The notes: generated by a model from the sequence alone, not told the origin. Shown: positions 44,139-55,480, counted from the first letter of the stretch. The stretch: DNA of 64,000 bases from Desmospora activa DSM 45169 (GCF_003046315.1 NZ_PZZP01000001.1:434001-498000), one strand, 5' to 3'. Numbers and translations: made by a program.

Positions 44139-45119
44139 ATGAGAACAAAAAAAGCGTTTCATTGGTCTATCGTTTTAGTATTGGTGTCGGTAGGTTTGTT
44201 GTCGGGATGCGGCCAAATCGGTGCAGGAAGCAACGGCGATGGAATCGTGATCGGAGCGGCGATGCCCGTCTTTGACGATAAGTGGCTCTCCTATCTATAC
44301 GATGCGATCAATCAATATGATAAAGAGCATGACGATGTTGAAGTATCCATGGTGGACGCCAAAAACGACTCCAGCAAGCAGTTGGAACAAGTAGAAAAGT
44401 TTATCGTTCAAGGTGTGGACGCCATCGTGATCACCCCGGTGGATACAAGCGCGGTGGAACCGATGGTCAACGCGGCTAAACAAGCCAATATCCCGGTTGT
44501 TGTTGTCAATCGTATGCCGGATGAGGATGTTTTGGCTAAATTGGATGCCTATGTCGGATCGGAATCGATTGAGGGCGGAATCAAGCAAATGGAAGAAGTA
44601 GAGAAATTGCTGGAGGGTAAGGGAAATGTCGCTATTATGACTGGTGAGTTGGGGCATGAGTCACAAATAAAAAGAACGGAAGGAAATCAAGAGGTCGTTA
44701 AAAAGAATCCGGAGATGAAAGTAGTACGCGAAGGAACGGCCAAATATCAACGAGCGGAAGGAATCCGCTTGATGGAAAATTGGATTCAATCGGGGACCAA
44801 AATCGACGCCGTTGTCGCCAATAACGATGAGATGGCCATCGGGGCGATCAGTGCGCTCAAAGCTGCTGGAAAGCTGGATGATACCATTGTAGCCGGCATT
44901 GACGGCACCCCGGATGCGCTTGAATATATTCAATCCGGAGAACTAGAAGTTTCCGTATTCCAAGATCCGGTGGGACAAGGAGAGGGAGCGATTGAGACAG
45001 CGGTTAAACTGGCACAGGGTGAAAAACTGGAGGACAAAATGGTATGGGTTCCCTATGAGCTGATCACCAAAGAAAACGTGGAAGAGTATGTGCAGAAGTG
45101 GGAGGAATATAACCAATAA
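44139..45119 (+). CDS. sugar ABC transporter substrate-binding lipoprotein
   Basis: A 326-residue protein. The signal peptide ends in the lipobox LLSGC, so the mature protein is anchored outside through Cys24. The rest is a cluster-B periplasmic-binding fold (QGVDAIVITPVDTSAVEPMV; VANNDEMAIGAISALKAAG; AGIDGTPDALEYI), as in ribose/inositol binders. With the next two genes it forms a complete importer, probably for inositol or its isomers. Confidence 0.92.
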   Translation: MRTKKAFHWSIVLVLVSVGLLSGCGQIGAGSNGDGIVIGAAMPVFDDKWLSYLYDAINQYDKEHDDVEVSMVDAKNDSSKQLEQVEKFIVQGVDAIVITPVDTSAVEPMVNAAKQANIPVVVVNRMPDEDVLAKLDAYVGSESIEGGIKQMEEVEKLLEGKGNVAIMTGELGHESQIKRTEGNQEVVKKNPEMKVVREGTAKYQRAEGIRLMENWIQSGTKIDAVVANNDEMAIGAISALKAAGKLDDTIVAGIDGTPDALEYIQSGELEVSVFQDPVGQGEGAIETAVKLAQGEKLEDKMVWVPYELITKENVEEYVQKWEEYNQ

Positions 45120-45176
45120 CCGATCAGGGTCATGTTTTGTCTGAAGCGTTTACTCTATCATTTCGTGGAGGTGATG

Positions 45177-46670
45177 ATGGTGGAGGCGGAACCGATTTTG
45201 GAAATGAAAAATATCACAAAGGAATTTCCCGGTGTAAAAGCGTTGGACAATATACAGCTCACGGTTCAAAAAGGAACGGTTCACGGATTGATAGGGGAAA
45301 ATGGAGCGGGGAAATCGACTTTGATGAAGATCCTTTTTGGCATCTATTCCTCCTTTAGCGGAACGATTGTTTTCCAGGGGAAAGAACTAAACATATCCAA
45401 CCCCAAAGATGCGCTCGCCCACGGCATATCGATGATTCACCAGGAATTGAGCCCGGTGCTGGAGATGACCGTTGCTGAAAATATCTTTTTAGGCCGGGAG
45501 CCCGTCTATGGAAAAAGCGGATGGGTCAATCAAAAGAAAATTATCAAAGATACGGCTAAGTTGTTTAAAAGCTTAAACATGAACATCGATCCAACCGTCA
45601 AGATGAAAAAATTAAGTATTGCCAATATGCAAATGGTGGAGATTGCAAGGGCGGTATCCTGTCAGGCGGATCTAATCATCATGGACGAGCCCACTTCCGC
45701 CATCACGGAGAAAGAGGTGAAGCACCTTTTTGATATGATCCGCTCTCTCAAGCAAAAAGGGGTTTCCATCATATACATCTCCCACAAGATGGACGAGATT
45801 TTTAAGATTTGCGATGAGATTACGGTGTTGCGAGATGGTCGATATATCGGAACCGAATCGGTTCATCAAATAGACGCCAATCAGTTGATTCAGATGATGG
45901 TGGGAAGGGAGATTAAGCAAGTTTTCCATAAAGAGCAAGCGGAGATAAAAGAGGTGGTATTAGCCGTCCGCAACCTGTCGCGGCAGGGGAAATTTCACGA
46001 TGTCAGCTTTGAAGTGCGAAAAGGAGAAATTTTGGGAGTGGCCGGCTTGATGGGAGCGGGGCGAACGGAAGTGATGGAGAGTATTTTTGGCATCGATCCC
46101 CCCACTTCAGGTGAAATCGAGCTCCAAGGGAAAAAAGTCAACATCCACTCCCCCGCCGATGCGATTCAACATAAGATCGGGCTGCTGACGGAAGACCGCA
46201 AGTTGACCGGTGCTTTCCTGCCCCTGTCCGTTAAGGATAATATGATTATTTCCGGTATGGATCAGTTTTTAAATGTGGGCTATGTAAACAATCGCTTCGT
46301 CAAAAAGAAATGTGAGGAACAAGTGAAACAATTAAATATACGTACCCCTCATCTGAATCAATTGATGATGCATTTAAGTGGCGGAAACCAACAGAAAGTC
46401 TTATTGGCCCGATGGTTACTCAATGAACCGGATCTACTCATCCTGGATGAACCGACCCGCGGAGTCGATGTAGGGGCAAAAGCGGAAATACACAAGCTGA
46501 TGTCCAAGTTGGCCCAAGCAGGAAAAGCGATCATTATGATCTCTTCTGAGATGCCGGAGATTTTAGGCATGAGCGATCGCATTATCGTCATGCACGAAGG
46601 AGAGCAAAAGGGTGAGTTAAGCCGGGAAGAAGCGACACAAGAAAAAATCTTGGAAGTGGCGTATGCCTGA
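45177..46670 (+). CDS. sugar ABC transporter ATP-binding protein (RbsA/MglA type, two ATPase domains)
   Basis: A 497-residue protein with tandem nucleotide-binding domains. The first has Walker [10 protein letters not shown] and DEPTSAIT; the second lacks a canonical Walker A ([11 protein letters not shown]) but has [15 protein letters not shown] and [15 protein letters not shown], as usual in this subfamily. It energises the permease. ATG 45177 (GGAGG upstream) is preferred to 45174; the frame from 45132 lacks a ribosome site. Confidence 0.93.
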   Translation: MVEAEPILEMKNITKEFPGVKALDNIQLTVQKGTVHGLIGENGAGKSTLMKILFGIYSSFSGTIVFQGKELNISNPKDALAHGISMIHQELSPVLEMTVAENIFLGREPVYGKSGWVNQKKIIKDTAKLFKSLNMNIDPTVKMKKLSIANMQMVEIARAVSCQADLIIMDEPTSAITEKEVKHLFDMIRSLKQKGVSIIYISHKMDEIFKICDEITVLRDGRYIGTESVHQIDANQLIQMMVGREIKQVFHKEQAEIKEVVLAVRNLSRQGKFHDVSFEVRKGEILGVAGLMGAGRTEVMESIFGIDPPTSGEIELQGKKVNIHSPADAIQHKIGLLTEDRKLTGAFLPLSVKDNMIISGMDQFLNVGYVNNRFVKKKCEEQVKQLNIRTPHLNQLMMHLSGGNQQKVLLARWLLNEPDLLILDEPTRGVDVGAKAEIHKLMSKLAQAGKAIIMISSEMPEILGMSDRIIVMHEGEQKGELSREEATQEKILEVAYA

Positions 46671-46693
46671 TTCCCCTATAAGGAGGATTGAGC

Positions 46694-47689
46694 ATGAAAA
46701 CCCAAGAGTCTACCAATCATTCTACCCTTCTTCAGAATGATTCGAGGTGGAAGGAGAAGGCGTCGCAAATCTTTAGCCGCTATGGTATCTTTCTCATTTT
46801 TATCGCCATGGTGATTCTGATGTCTTTTCTGACACCCGCCTTTCTCAATGTTTATAACCTTATCAATATTGTGCGCCAAGTCTCGTTTATCGGAATTGTG
46901 GCTATGGGTGTCACCATGGTTATCATTACCAAGGGAATCGACCTGTCCTCCGGTTCTGTGATCGCTCTCGTCTCGGTGGTGGCTGCCAGCTTTGCCCACC
47001 CTGGTGATTATCCGTTGTTTGTCCCACTGGTAATCGGGCTGGCCGTTGGCGCCTGTGCCGGTTGGGTTAACGGCACCATTACTGCTAAAGGGATGATTCC
47101 TCCTTTTATCGCCACCCTCGGCATGATGACGGCAGCGAGAGGGTTGGCCTTACTCTACAGCGATGGAAAACCAATCGGCGACTTGTCGGATTCGTTTCTC
47201 TTTATTGGAGCTGGCGATATTCTGGGGATTCCGTTTCCGATCATTGTGTTTGTGGCTGTAGGGATATTTTCGCATTTGTTGCTGAGCAGTACCAAATTCG
47301 GCAAATACACTTACGCCATCGGTGGCAATGAACAGGCCGCTCGCATTTCCGGGATCAATGTGGACCGACACCTCATCTATGTATATACCTATGCCGGTTT
47401 TTTGACCGCGATTGCCGCGCTGATGCTGACAGCCCGCATCAGTGTGGGTCAGCCCAGTATGGGGGTGATGTATGAATTAGATGCCATCGCCGCCGCTGTG
47501 ATTGGCGGCACCAGCTTAACCGGCGGCATCGGCACCATTCCCGGCACCATGGTGGGGGCGTTAATTATCGGCGTGTTGAATAATGGGTTGGATCTAATGA
47601 ACGTATCCTCCTACTGGCAGCAAATCTTAAAAGGAGGAATTATTGTGGCCGCCGTGTTGATCGATTCCCGTAAAAACAAAAAATCGTAA
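46694..47689 (+). CDS. sugar ABC transporter permease (RbsC type)
   Basis: A 331-residue permease with 8-10 membrane helices. [31 protein letters not shown] and the EAA-like loop [17 protein letters not shown] are hallmarks of the ribose-type permease family. It follows the ATPase by 23 bases; ATG 46694 has GGAGGA. Confidence 0.92.
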   Translation: MKTQESTNHSTLLQNDSRWKEKASQIFSRYGIFLIFIAMVILMSFLTPAFLNVYNLINIVRQVSFIGIVAMGVTMVIITKGIDLSSGSVIALVSVVAASFAHPGDYPLFVPLVIGLAVGACAGWVNGTITAKGMIPPFIATLGMMTAARGLALLYSDGKPIGDLSDSFLFIGAGDILGIPFPIIVFVAVGIFSHLLLSSTKFGKYTYAIGGNEQAARISGINVDRHLIYVYTYAGFLTAIAALMLTARISVGQPSMGVMYELDAIAAAVIGGTSLTGGIGTIPGTMVGALIIGVLNNGLDLMNVSSYWQQILKGGIIVAAVLIDSRKNKKS

Positions 47690-47704
47690 AAAGGAGGGGA
47701 GAAG

Positions 47705-48541
47705 ATGAAGATCGCCTTTAACCAAGCGACTACGATGAAATATTCCACGCTGGAGAAGGATCTGGAGCTGTGCGACAAATACGGATACGATCGGATTGAA
47801 ATTCGATTGGATCAATTGAAACGGTATTTGACCAAAAATACAATCGATGATCTTCGCACCTTTTTTCAAACCCATCGGATTAAACCCTTTGCCTTTAATG
47901 CGTTGGAGTTTATCAATTTTCGTGATCCAGCCGGTTTTCGCCAAATTGAAGAAGATTTAAAGTTCCTGTGTGAATGCGGTGAAATTATCGATTGTCAAAC
48001 GATTGTGGTCGTTCCTACTTTTGATATTGGTGATTATTCTTATCGCGCGATCAAAGAGGAGACAGTCGGGGTACTGCATCGGCTGGCGGAGCGGGCACAA
48101 CCCTATGGGGCTAAATTGGCGTTGGAGTTTTGCGGCTATCCCAACTGTTCCATCAATACCTTTGCACAGGCGTATGAAATTGTGACCGAGGTAAATCGAG
48201 ACGATGTGGGCCTTGTGCTGGATTGTTTTCACTTTTACGCCATGAACTCCAATCTTCAAGACTTGGCGCAGGCGGACCCGAATAAAATTATGGTGTTTCA
48301 TATCGATGACTGTGAAGATCTGCCCGTCGGTTCATTACGGGATCATCATCGGTTGTGGCCGGGAGAAGGGGTGATTTCACTGGAATCGATCCTACAGACA
48401 TTGAAGGAGATCGGTTATCGGGAGATGGCGTCGATTGAGGTGTTTCGACCGGAGTATTGGGAGTGGGAGATTGAAGCGGCGATTCAAACAGCAAAAGTGA
48501 CAACGGAAGAGGTGGTAGGCAGGGTATTTCAGCGGGTGTGA
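47705..48541 (+). CDS. iolI: 2-keto-myo-inositol isomerase (IolI)
   Basis: A 278-residue TIM barrel, the same length as B. subtilis IolI and alike throughout (FQTHRIKPFAFNALEF; AYEIVTEVNRDDVGLVLDCFHFYAM; HIDDCEDLPVG). Metal ligands Glu141, Asp173, His199 and Glu245 are in place. It interconverts 2-keto-myo-inositol and 1-keto-D-chiro-inositol, opening the pathway to chiro-inositol. Confidence 0.93.
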   Translation: MKIAFNQATTMKYSTLEKDLELCDKYGYDRIEIRLDQLKRYLTKNTIDDLRTFFQTHRIKPFAFNALEFINFRDPAGFRQIEEDLKFLCECGEIIDCQTIVVVPTFDIGDYSYRAIKEETVGVLHRLAERAQPYGAKLALEFCGYPNCSINTFAQAYEIVTEVNRDDVGLVLDCFHFYAMNSNLQDLAQADPNKIMVFHIDDCEDLPVGSLRDHHRLWPGEGVISLESILQTLKEIGYREMASIEVFRPEYWEWEIEAAIQTAKVTTEEVVGRVFQRV

Positions 48542-48559
48542 TTGATTTTTGCGATGAAG

Positions 48560-48571
48560 TTAAGCGCTTAA
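48560..48571 (+). promoter_or_regulatory. operator 5, TTAAGCGCTTAA
   Basis: A perfect 12-base palindrome in the iolI-iolD gap, 28 bases before iolD. Same AAGCGCTT core as the promoter operators. Confidence 0.6.
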
Positions 48572-48599
48572 CCCCGATAAAAAGGTGGGAATGAGCAAC

Positions 48600-50534
48600 A
48601 TGGAAACGATTCGGTTGACAACGGCACAGGCACTGGTTCGCTTTTTAAAGCAGCAGTTTATCGAATTGGATGGGAAACAAGAGCGATTGATCAAAGGCAT
48701 CTTCACCATTTTTGGCCATGGCAATGTATTAGGGCTAGGTCAAGCTTTGGAAGAAGAGGCAGGTGAACTAAAAGTCTACCAAGGGCGCAATGAGCAGGGA
48801 ATGGCCCATGCCGCTATCGCTTTCGCCAAGCAAAAGCACCGCAGACAAGTGATGGCTTGCACCTCCTCGGTCGGTCCAGGGGCGGCCAATATGGTAACAG
48901 CGGCGGCGACGGCTACGGCCAACAACATTCCGGTTTTATTGCTTCCCGGCGATACGTTTGCCACCCGGCAACCGGACCCGGTTCTACAGCAGGTGGAGCA
49001 CACCCATAACTTAAGCATTACCACCAATGACGCCTTTCGCGCGGTCAGCAAGTATTGGGATCGGATCAATCGCCCGGAACAACTGATGACGGCGATGATT
49101 CAAGCGATGCGCGTCCTCACCAACCCCGCCGATACAGGAGCGGTCACGATTGCACTGCCTCAGGATGTGCAGGTAGAGGTGTACGATTTTCCCTGCTATT
49201 TTTTCAAAAGACGGGTGCATCGGATTGAACGGCGTGTTCCGACAGTTGCTGATTTAAACGATGCGGTGGAGCTGCTCAAACAGAAGAAAAAGCCACTGAT
49301 CATCTGCGGCGGTGGGGCTCGTTATGCGGAAGCGGCCAACGCGTTAAAGCGTTTCGCTGAAACTTTCCACATCCCCTTTGCAGAAACCCAGGCCGGTAAA
49401 AGTGCGATTGCGAGCAGCCATCGATACAATCTCGGCGGCATTGGTGTAACCGGAAACCTGGCGGCTAACCGGATCGCGAAAGAAGCGGATGTGGTGATTG
49501 GTGTCGGCACCCGCTATACCGACTTTACCACCGCTTCAAAACAGCTGTTTCAACATCCTGATCTCGATTTTTTGACGATCAATATCTCCGATTATCACGC
49601 CAGTAAGCTGGATGCGGTTAAGGTTGTGGCCGATGCCAGATTGGCTCTGGAAGCGTTACAGCAAGAGCTAGAGAAAATCGCATATCGTTCTGGTTACACT
49701 GATGAGATTGAACGGGCGAAGGAGGCGTGGCAAACGGAACTTCAGCGGCTACGTCAAGTGCGATACCAAGCGCAAAACTTTACCCCTGAAGTCGCCGGGC
49801 AGCTGGATGAAGTGCTGCCGGAGTTTGTGGATACCTTTCAGTCGCGTTTGACCCAGACGGAAGTGATCGGCTGCATCAACGAAGCGATCGATGATGATGC
49901 TGTCGTGGTAGGAGCAGCAGGCAGTCTTCCGGGAGATTTGCAACGGATGTGGGAATCGCGCCAGCCCCACACCTACCATATGGAATACGGTTACTCCTGT
50001 ATGGGATATGAGATCGCCGGTGCCCTTGGGGTTAAAATAGCAGAGCCAGATCGAGAAGTTTATGCCATGGTGGGGGATGGAAGCTACCTGATGTTACATT
50101 CGGAGTTGATTACTAGCCTGCAGGAAGGCAAAAAAATCAATCTGTTGTTGTTTGATAACGCCGCTTTTGGCTGTATCAACAATTTGCAGATGGGAAACGG
50201 CATGGGCAGCTTTGGTACGGAATTCCGTTATCGCAATCCGGAAAGCGGGCGCATGGACGGCAATCTGATCCCGATCGATTTTGCCCTCAGTGCTGCCGGT
50301 TACGGCGTGAAAACTTATCGCGTCAAAACGGTAGAAGAATTGCAGGCGGCGATTGCAGACGCTAAACAGCAAACCGTCTCCATCTTAATCGATATCAAGG
50401 TTTTGCCTAAGACGATGACCGATAGCTATGAATCCTGGTGGCATGTCGGGATTGCCGGAGTTTCCAACAATCCCGAAGTAGAGGCCGCCTATCGTCGCAA
50501 TGAGAGCAACTTAAAGAAAGCGAGAAAGTACTAG
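48600..50534 (+). CDS. iolD: 3D-(3,5/4)-trihydroxycyclohexane-1,2-dione hydrolase
   Basis: A 644-residue thiamine-diphosphate enzyme that opens the ring to 5-deoxy-glucuronate. Glu65 ([10 protein letters not shown]) is the cofactor-activating glutamate; GDG (492-494) followed about 25 residues on by FDN is the ThDP/Mg motif. The N-terminal IRLTTAQAL aligns with B. subtilis IolD, supporting ATG 48600 over ATG 48591 (both flank a slightly misplaced AAAGGTGGG). Confidence 0.95.
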   Translation: METIRLTTAQALVRFLKQQFIELDGKQERLIKGIFTIFGHGNVLGLGQALEEEAGELKVYQGRNEQGMAHAAIAFAKQKHRRQVMACTSSVGPGAANMVTAAATATANNIPVLLLPGDTFATRQPDPVLQQVEHTHNLSITTNDAFRAVSKYWDRINRPEQLMTAMIQAMRVLTNPADTGAVTIALPQDVQVEVYDFPCYFFKRRVHRIERRVPTVADLNDAVELLKQKKKPLIICGGGARYAEAANALKRFAETFHIPFAETQAGKSAIASSHRYNLGGIGVTGNLAANRIAKEADVVIGVGTRYTDFTTASKQLFQHPDLDFLTINISDYHASKLDAVKVVADARLALEALQQELEKIAYRSGYTDEIERAKEAWQTELQRLRQVRYQAQNFTPEVAGQLDEVLPEFVDTFQSRLTQTEVIGCINEAIDDDAVVVGAAGSLPGDLQRMWESRQPHTYHMEYGYSCMGYEIAGALGVKIAEPDREVYAMVGDGSYLMLHSELITSLQEGKKINLLLFDNAAFGCINNLQMGNGMGSFGTEFRYRNPESGRMDGNLIPIDFALSAAGYGVKTYRVKTVEELQAAIADAKQQTVSILIDIKVLPKTMTDSYESWWHVGIAGVSNNPEVEAAYRRNESNLKKARKY

Positions 50535-50621
50535 AGCTGTTGGTAAAGTGCTGCAGTGGGGAATTCCGGTACCCCGCTTTTATCAGGTATCTCAAATGAC
50601 TCGTTTGCAGAGGTGATCAGT

Positions 50622-51563
50622 ATGGCGTTACAACAAGTTCAGCGGGAGCAGTTTCGGTTGGGTATTGCTCCTATTAGTTGGGTAAACGATGATATTCCCG
50701 GTCTTGGTGATGATCGCTATACAGCGGATCAAGTTTTGTCCGAAATCGCGTCCCTTGGATATATTTCCACGGAAATGGGACGGATTTTCTCGCAAGATCC
50801 CCCTTCGCTAAAGAGGCGCTTGGAGAAGCACGGCGTGCAGCTTGCCAGCAAATTTGTGGGTGTGTTGTTTTCCGATGCCGATCGGCAGGAAGAAGAGTTA
50901 ACCTCGTTTCGGCAATGGGTCTCCTTTTTAAAAGAGATGGGCTGTGAGTATGTGATTACCTGTGAGACGGGGGGGTCGATGCATTGGGATCCGCGTCGCT
51001 CCCCGGAGGATAAGGAGGTGCAGAAATTAACGGATCACCAATGGGAGACACTGGTAGAGGGGCTGCATCGAGCGGCAGCCATTTGTGAGGAAAACGGGTT
51101 ACAGCTGGTCTATCATTTTCACGCCGGCACCGTCGTAGAGACAGCGGCTGAGATTGATCGTTTAATGGCGTCGACGGATCCTGATTTGGTGCATCTGTTG
51201 TACGATACGGGTCATGCCTTATATGGAGGATACGATCCACTGGCGTTGTTGCGCAACTATCGGGATCGCATCTGCTATGTTCATTTAAAAGATGTGCGTA
51301 GGGGAATTTTGGAGACTGTGAGAAGAAAAAATATCGATTTCCGGACGGCAGTGTTAAAAGGGCTGTTTACCGTTCCCGGTGATCCGGAAGGCTGTATCGA
51401 CTTTGCTCCCATCTTTCAAGAGCTAGTAGATCAAGACTATCACGGTTGGACGATTGTGGAGGCGGAACAGGACCCGGCTAAAGCCCATCCCTATCAATAT
51501 GCACAAATGGCGAAAGCGTATATTGATGAGACGATTCTCTCGATCAAAGGCAATCTCAGATAA
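50622..51563 (+). CDS. iolE: 2-keto-myo-inositol dehydratase (inosose dehydratase)
   Basis: A 313-residue TIM-barrel enzyme removing water from 2-keto-myo-inositol. GIAPISWVNDDIPGLG at the start, LVYHFHAGTVVET and YDTGHALYGGYDPLALL supply the metal-binding residues. ATG 50622 follows AGAGGTGATC; the in-frame upstream ATG 50556 has no ribosome site. Confidence 0.95.
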   Translation: MALQQVQREQFRLGIAPISWVNDDIPGLGDDRYTADQVLSEIASLGYISTEMGRIFSQDPPSLKRRLEKHGVQLASKFVGVLFSDADRQEEELTSFRQWVSFLKEMGCEYVITCETGGSMHWDPRRSPEDKEVQKLTDHQWETLVEGLHRAAAICEENGLQLVYHFHAGTVVETAAEIDRLMASTDPDLVHLLYDTGHALYGGYDPLALLRNYRDRICYVHLKDVRRGILETVRRKNIDFRTAVLKGLFTVPGDPEGCIDFAPIFQELVDQDYHGWTIVEAEQDPAKAHPYQYAQMAKAYIDETILSIKGNLR

Positions 51564-51580
51564 GAAAGGGGTTTATCATA

Positions 51581-52399
51581 ATGAGCGACCTGATCGTAGC
51601 TAGTGGCAAACCGGATCAATCGGGAAATGTCTTGCGGATCACGCCGGAATCCGCCGGGTGGCAGTATGTCGGATTTGAAGTGTATACGTTACAACAAGGG
51701 CAAACCTGGCAACAACACACCGACGATCAGGAAGTTTGCTTGGTGTTGTTAAGCGGCAAAGCCCATGTTTCCAGCACAAATGAGCAGTGGCAAAACATCG
51801 GTCAACGTATGGATGTATTTGAAAAGATTCCTCCTTATTCCGTCTATATTCCCTCGGATGATTGTTATCGTATAGAAGCGGTGACCGATGTGGAAGTAGC
51901 TGTCTGTCTGGCGCCGGGAAGAGGGACAACCGCTGCTCGTCTCATCCCGCCGGAAGAGGTGGGTGTTGAAACAAGGGGGGCAGGGAACATTGAGCGGCAG
52001 ATTCACAATATCCTACCGGAACAAAAACCGGCGGATAGCTTGTTGGTGGTGGAAGTGTTTACCCCTGAAGGGAACTGGTCCAGCTATCCTCCACACAAGC
52101 ATGACCGCGATCAACTGCCGGATGAATCGTATCTGGAAGAGACCTATTACCATAAAATCAACCCCGGCCACGGTTTTGCCGTGCAACGGGTGTATACCGA
52201 TGATCGTTCCCTTGATGAAACATTAATTGTGAAAAACGGAGAGGCAGTCTTGGTTCCGAAAGGGTATCATCCCGTCTCAGCCCCACCAGGGTATGAACTC
52301 TACTACTTAAATGTGATGGCAGGACCGGTGCGCACGTGGAAGTTTCATAATGATCCCGATCACGCATGGGTGATGGAAAGGAAAGTGACGGTGAAATAG
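51581..52399 (+). CDS. iolB: 5-deoxy-glucuronate isomerase
   Basis: A 272-residue bicupin protein. The C-terminal cupin has SSYPPHKHDRD with the metal-binding His and Glu (LEETYYHKINP) typical of IolB. It converts 5-deoxy-glucuronate into 5-keto-2-deoxy-gluconate, the substrate of IolC. It follows iolE by 17 bases. Confidence 0.95.
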   Translation: MSDLIVASGKPDQSGNVLRITPESAGWQYVGFEVYTLQQGQTWQQHTDDQEVCLVLLSGKAHVSSTNEQWQNIGQRMDVFEKIPPYSVYIPSDDCYRIEAVTDVEVAVCLAPGRGTTAARLIPPEEVGVETRGAGNIERQIHNILPEQKPADSLLVVEVFTPEGNWSSYPPHKHDRDQLPDESYLEETYYHKINPGHGFAVQRVYTDDRSLDETLIVKNGEAVLVPKGYHPVSAPPGYELYYLNVMAGPVRTWKFHNDPDHAWVMERKVTVK

Positions 52400-52421
52400 G
52401 GTGAAAGGAGAAACGAACACA

Positions 52422-52989
52422 ATGGACGGATTATTTCAAGCAGCAGATTGCACATCGATCATTCTGGAACAGCGACTACATCATCCAGGACGACCGCGGG
52501 AGTTGGCCGTTCATCGCCGCCGTCGCAAGGGATGGCAGCGGGAGAAGCTGGTGATTTTAGCGGCGGATCACCCTGCTCGCCGGGAAACGAGTGCCGGTGG
52601 TGACTTATGGGCAATGGCAGATCGAGCGGAGCTGTTACACCGGATCGTTTCCACGCAATCCCGATGAGATGGTACGCCTGATCGGAGTGGCGACCGGCTT
52701 AGGGTATACAACGGAAAACCGTTGGCTTAAATTGCCGATGACGGCGGAGTTTGATCGGCTTGCCGCCGCCACCACTTGTCCGATTGTGTTGTTGGGTGGC
52801 GCAAAACCGGGCAAAACCGGTACTTTGGTGGAGGATGTGCGGCGGTGTATGGATGCGGGGTCCCATGTACGAGGATTGATGATCGGTCGAGGCGTCCTTT
52901 TTCCGGAAGACGGCGAACAACCGGAAGCCGTGGCCGCCCGCTTGGTGGAAGCGGTTCACGGTGTAGCGGCAAAGGAGGTTGTGCAATGA
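52422..52989 (+). pseudogene. Cgl0159-family (beta/alpha)8 aldolase-like gene with internal deletion
   Basis: The first ~78 codons (…LVILAADHPARRE…AMADRAELLHRIVSTQ) match the start of Cgl0159-family barrels found in actinobacterial iol clusters; the frame then stops at 52665. A second frame carries the C-terminal part (NPDEMVRLIGVATGLGYTTENRWLKLP to IGRGVLFPEDGEQ, stop 52987-52989). Intact relatives are about 290 residues, so roughly 100 central residues are missing and the two ends are out of frame. The ribosome site (AAAGGAG) and coupling to iolC (ATGA) remain. A DKGP aldolase role is presumed for the family. Confidence 0.8.
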
Positions 52990-53939
52990 GTGGAGCGGAA
53001 GTGTACAGTTTAGGGCGCGTAATTGTCGACTTATATGCCCACGAGCTTCATACCCCGTTGCGGAAAGTGGAGTCCTTTCATAAATATCTGGGAGGCTCAG
53101 CGGGGAATACCGCGGTGGGGCTTGCCCGTCTAGGCGCAAAAGCGGGCTTGATCAGCCGGGTGGGGAATGATCAATTTGGCGCCTTTCTTTCCGAGAAGCT
53201 GGCGGAAGAGGGGGTGGATACAAGCATGGTGAATACTGATCCCAACTATCCCACCGGATTAGCGTTTGCCGCCCTCTTTCCCCCGGCAGATTCCGATGTC
53301 TTGTTTTACCGAAAGCCTTGTGCCGATGCCCATGTCTCCCTGGAAGATATCGATTTTGAGGTGTTGCGGACAGCCAAGGCACTTACCGTTTCCTGTACGG
53401 TTTTATCCCAATCTCCGGGTCGGGAAGCTACATTGGCAGCATTGGAGGCGAATCGGGATTCCGGTGGAGTCAATATCCTCGATTTGGATTGGCGGCCGAT
53501 GTTTTGGCAGGATGACGAAGAAGCGCGGGTGATTTATCGAGCGGCGTTGCGGCTGGCCGATGTGGTGTTGGCCAATGAAGCGGAATTAGTTTTTGCCGGA
53601 CAGTCCGATAAACCGGCGGATGCGGCCCGTACACTGTTTTCCCTCGGTGTAACGGAAGTGGTAGCCAAACGGGGCGGAAACGGCGTCTTATATTATGGAA
53701 ACGAAGAGGAGTTTTATGTTCCGCCGGTGGCGGTTGAGGTGCTAAATACCCTCGGTGCCGGGGACGGATTTGGAGCGGCCTATACCTATGGATTGTTACA
53801 GGGATGGTCAGCACAAAAGCGGGTGAGGTTTGCCGCCGCCGCCGGCGCGATTGTGGTTAGCCGTCACAGCTGTTCCGAAGCGATGCCGACGCTGGAGGAA
53901 GTAAAAGAATGGATGGACGAAACTCCGCAACAGGTATAA
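52986..53939 (+). CDS. iolC: 5-dehydro-2-deoxygluconokinase
   Basis: A 317-residue PfkB-family kinase phosphorylating 5-keto-2-deoxy-gluconate. [25 protein letters not shown] is the substrate signature and [16 protein letters not shown] (catalytic Asp260) the second PfkB motif. ATG 52986 after AAAGGAGG overlaps the preceding stop; a much longer upstream frame is an artefact of overlap. Confidence 0.93.
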   Translation: MSGAEVYSLGRVIVDLYAHELHTPLRKVESFHKYLGGSAGNTAVGLARLGAKAGLISRVGNDQFGAFLSEKLAEEGVDTSMVNTDPNYPTGLAFAALFPPADSDVLFYRKPCADAHVSLEDIDFEVLRTAKALTVSCTVLSQSPGREATLAALEANRDSGGVNILDLDWRPMFWQDDEEARVIYRAALRLADVVLANEAELVFAGQSDKPADAARTLFSLGVTEVVAKRGGNGVLYYGNEEEFYVPPVAVEVLNTLGAGDGFGAAYTYGLLQGWSAQKRVRFAAAAGAIVVSRHSCSEAMPTLEEVKEWMDETPQQV

Positions 53940-53976
53940 AACAGCGATTATAAGTGTTGAAGGGAGAGTGAGGAAA

Positions 53977-55434
53977 ATGACGGCACCGATTCAAGTAAAA
54001 ACCTTAAAAAATTACATAGGGGGAGAGTGGGTGGACGCCGCCTCCAATCAACGGATGGATGTTCCTAATCCAGCTAGCGGTAAGTCCCTCGCCGCAGTAC
54101 CCCTGTCCTCCAAGGAAGAGGTGGCTGAGGCGGTGGCGGTTGCCGCTGACACTTTTCGCACCTGGAGCAAGACACCGGTGCCGATACGGGCCCGGATTCT
54201 GTTTCGCTATCAGCAATTGTTGTTGGAACATCGCGAAGAGTTAGCACGGCTGATCACGTTGGAAAACGGCAAAAGTATCAAGGAAGCTTTGGGTGAGGTA
54301 CAACGGGGAATCGAATGTGTAGAGTTTGCCGCCGGTGCTCCCACCCTGATGATGGGCACACAGCTGCCGGATATCGCCAACGGGATTGAATCGGGGATGT
54401 ATCGTTATCCGATTGGAGTGGTGGGCGGGATTACCCCGTTTAATTTTCCGATGATGGTGCCTTGTTGGATGTTCCCGCTGGCAATCGCTTGTGGAAACAC
54501 CTTTGTACTGAAACCGTCGGAGCGGGCGCCCCTTTCCGCCAATCGCTTGGCGGAGCTTTTTAGCGAGGCGGGCTTGCCTGACGGTGTGTTCAATGTGGTT
54601 CACGGTGCCCATGATGTGGTTAACGGCATCCTGGAGCATCCACAGATTCGCGCGGTTTCTTTTGTCGGTTCCCAACCGGTGGCAGAATACGTCTATAAAA
54701 ATGCCGCTGCCCAGGGCAAACGGGTGCAAGCCTTAGCTGGAGCTAAAAACCACTCCATTGTGATGCCTGATGCGGATCTGGATACAGCTATCAAAGGCAT
54801 TACCGCCGCTGCCTTCGGGTCGGCGGGAGAGCGGTGTATGGCTTGCTCGGTAGTGGTAGCTGTCGGTGATATTGCCGATGCGTTGGTGGAGCGATTGGTT
54901 ACAGCGGCAGATAGAATTAAAATCGGTAACGGCTTGGAAGAAGACGTTTTTCTCGGGCCGGTCATCCGTGATACCCACAAAGCCCGTACCCTCGGTTATA
55001 TTGAGACCGGAAAAAAAGAAGGCGCCCGGCTGGTACGAGACGGCCGCCAAGACGATTTGCCTGAAGAAGGGTGGTTTATCGGTCCCACTATCTTTGACGA
55101 TGTTACGCCCGGCATGAAAATCTGGGAAGAGGAAATTTTCGCCCCGGTGTTGTCGGTGGTACGGGCTACCGATCTGACAGAAGCGATCGCCATCGCCAAC
55201 CGTTCCCGCTTTGCCAATGGCATGTGCATCTATACCGATAGCGCCAAAGCGGTGCGCCAGTTTCGGGAGGAAGCCGATGCCGGCATGTTGGGCGTCAACT
55301 TAGGCGTTCCTGCCCCCATGGCCTTCTTCCCTTTCTCCGGCTGGAAAGACTCCTTTTATGGTGACCTTCATGCCAATGGCCGCGACGGAGTCGATTTCTA
55401 CACCCGCAAAAAGATGGTCACCGCTCGCTATTAA
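53977..55434 (+). CDS. iolA: methylmalonate-semialdehyde dehydrogenase (acylating)
   Basis: A 485-residue aldehyde dehydrogenase. Cys287 in GERCMACS is the catalytic thiol, and [26 protein letters not shown] and [23 protein letters not shown] are specific to the CoA-acylating MMSDH branch. It turns malonate semialdehyde into acetyl-CoA, the last step of the pathway. ATG 53977 follows GGGAGAGTGAGG. A strong terminator follows. Confidence 0.95.
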   Translation: MTAPIQVKTLKNYIGGEWVDAASNQRMDVPNPASGKSLAAVPLSSKEEVAEAVAVAADTFRTWSKTPVPIRARILFRYQQLLLEHREELARLITLENGKSIKEALGEVQRGIECVEFAAGAPTLMMGTQLPDIANGIESGMYRYPIGVVGGITPFNFPMMVPCWMFPLAIACGNTFVLKPSERAPLSANRLAELFSEAGLPDGVFNVVHGAHDVVNGILEHPQIRAVSFVGSQPVAEYVYKNAAAQGKRVQALAGAKNHSIVMPDADLDTAIKGITAAAFGSAGERCMACSVVVAVGDIADALVERLVTAADRIKIGNGLEEDVFLGPVIRDTHKARTLGYIETGKKEGARLVRDGRQDDLPEEGWFIGPTIFDDVTPGMKIWEEEIFAPVLSVVRATDLTEAIAIANRSRFANGMCIYTDSAKAVRQFREEADAGMLGVNLGVPAPMAFFPFSGWKDSFYGDLHANGRDGVDFYTRKKMVTARY

Positions 55435-55440
55435 GTGTTA

Positions 55441-55480
55441 CCACACAAAACCCCTGGAGAATTCCAGGGGTTTTGTGTGG
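55441..55480 (+). terminator. terminator of the inositol operon
   Basis: A perfect 18-bp stem (55441-55458 with 55463-55480) and a GAAT loop; the arms carry their own A/T tracts, so it can act on both strands. Confidence 0.95.

Noticed and set aside
44140-44165. AAAAGCGTTTCAT as a further iol operator
   Set aside because: It lies inside the signal-peptide codons of the binding protein and lacks the palindromic AAGCGCTT core.
52776-52985. Long N-terminal extension of the iolC frame
   Set aside because: It overlaps the remnant C-terminal coding frame of the Cgl0159-family gene and is Arg/Gly-rich out-of-frame sequence; the kinase begins at 52986 after AAAGGAGG.
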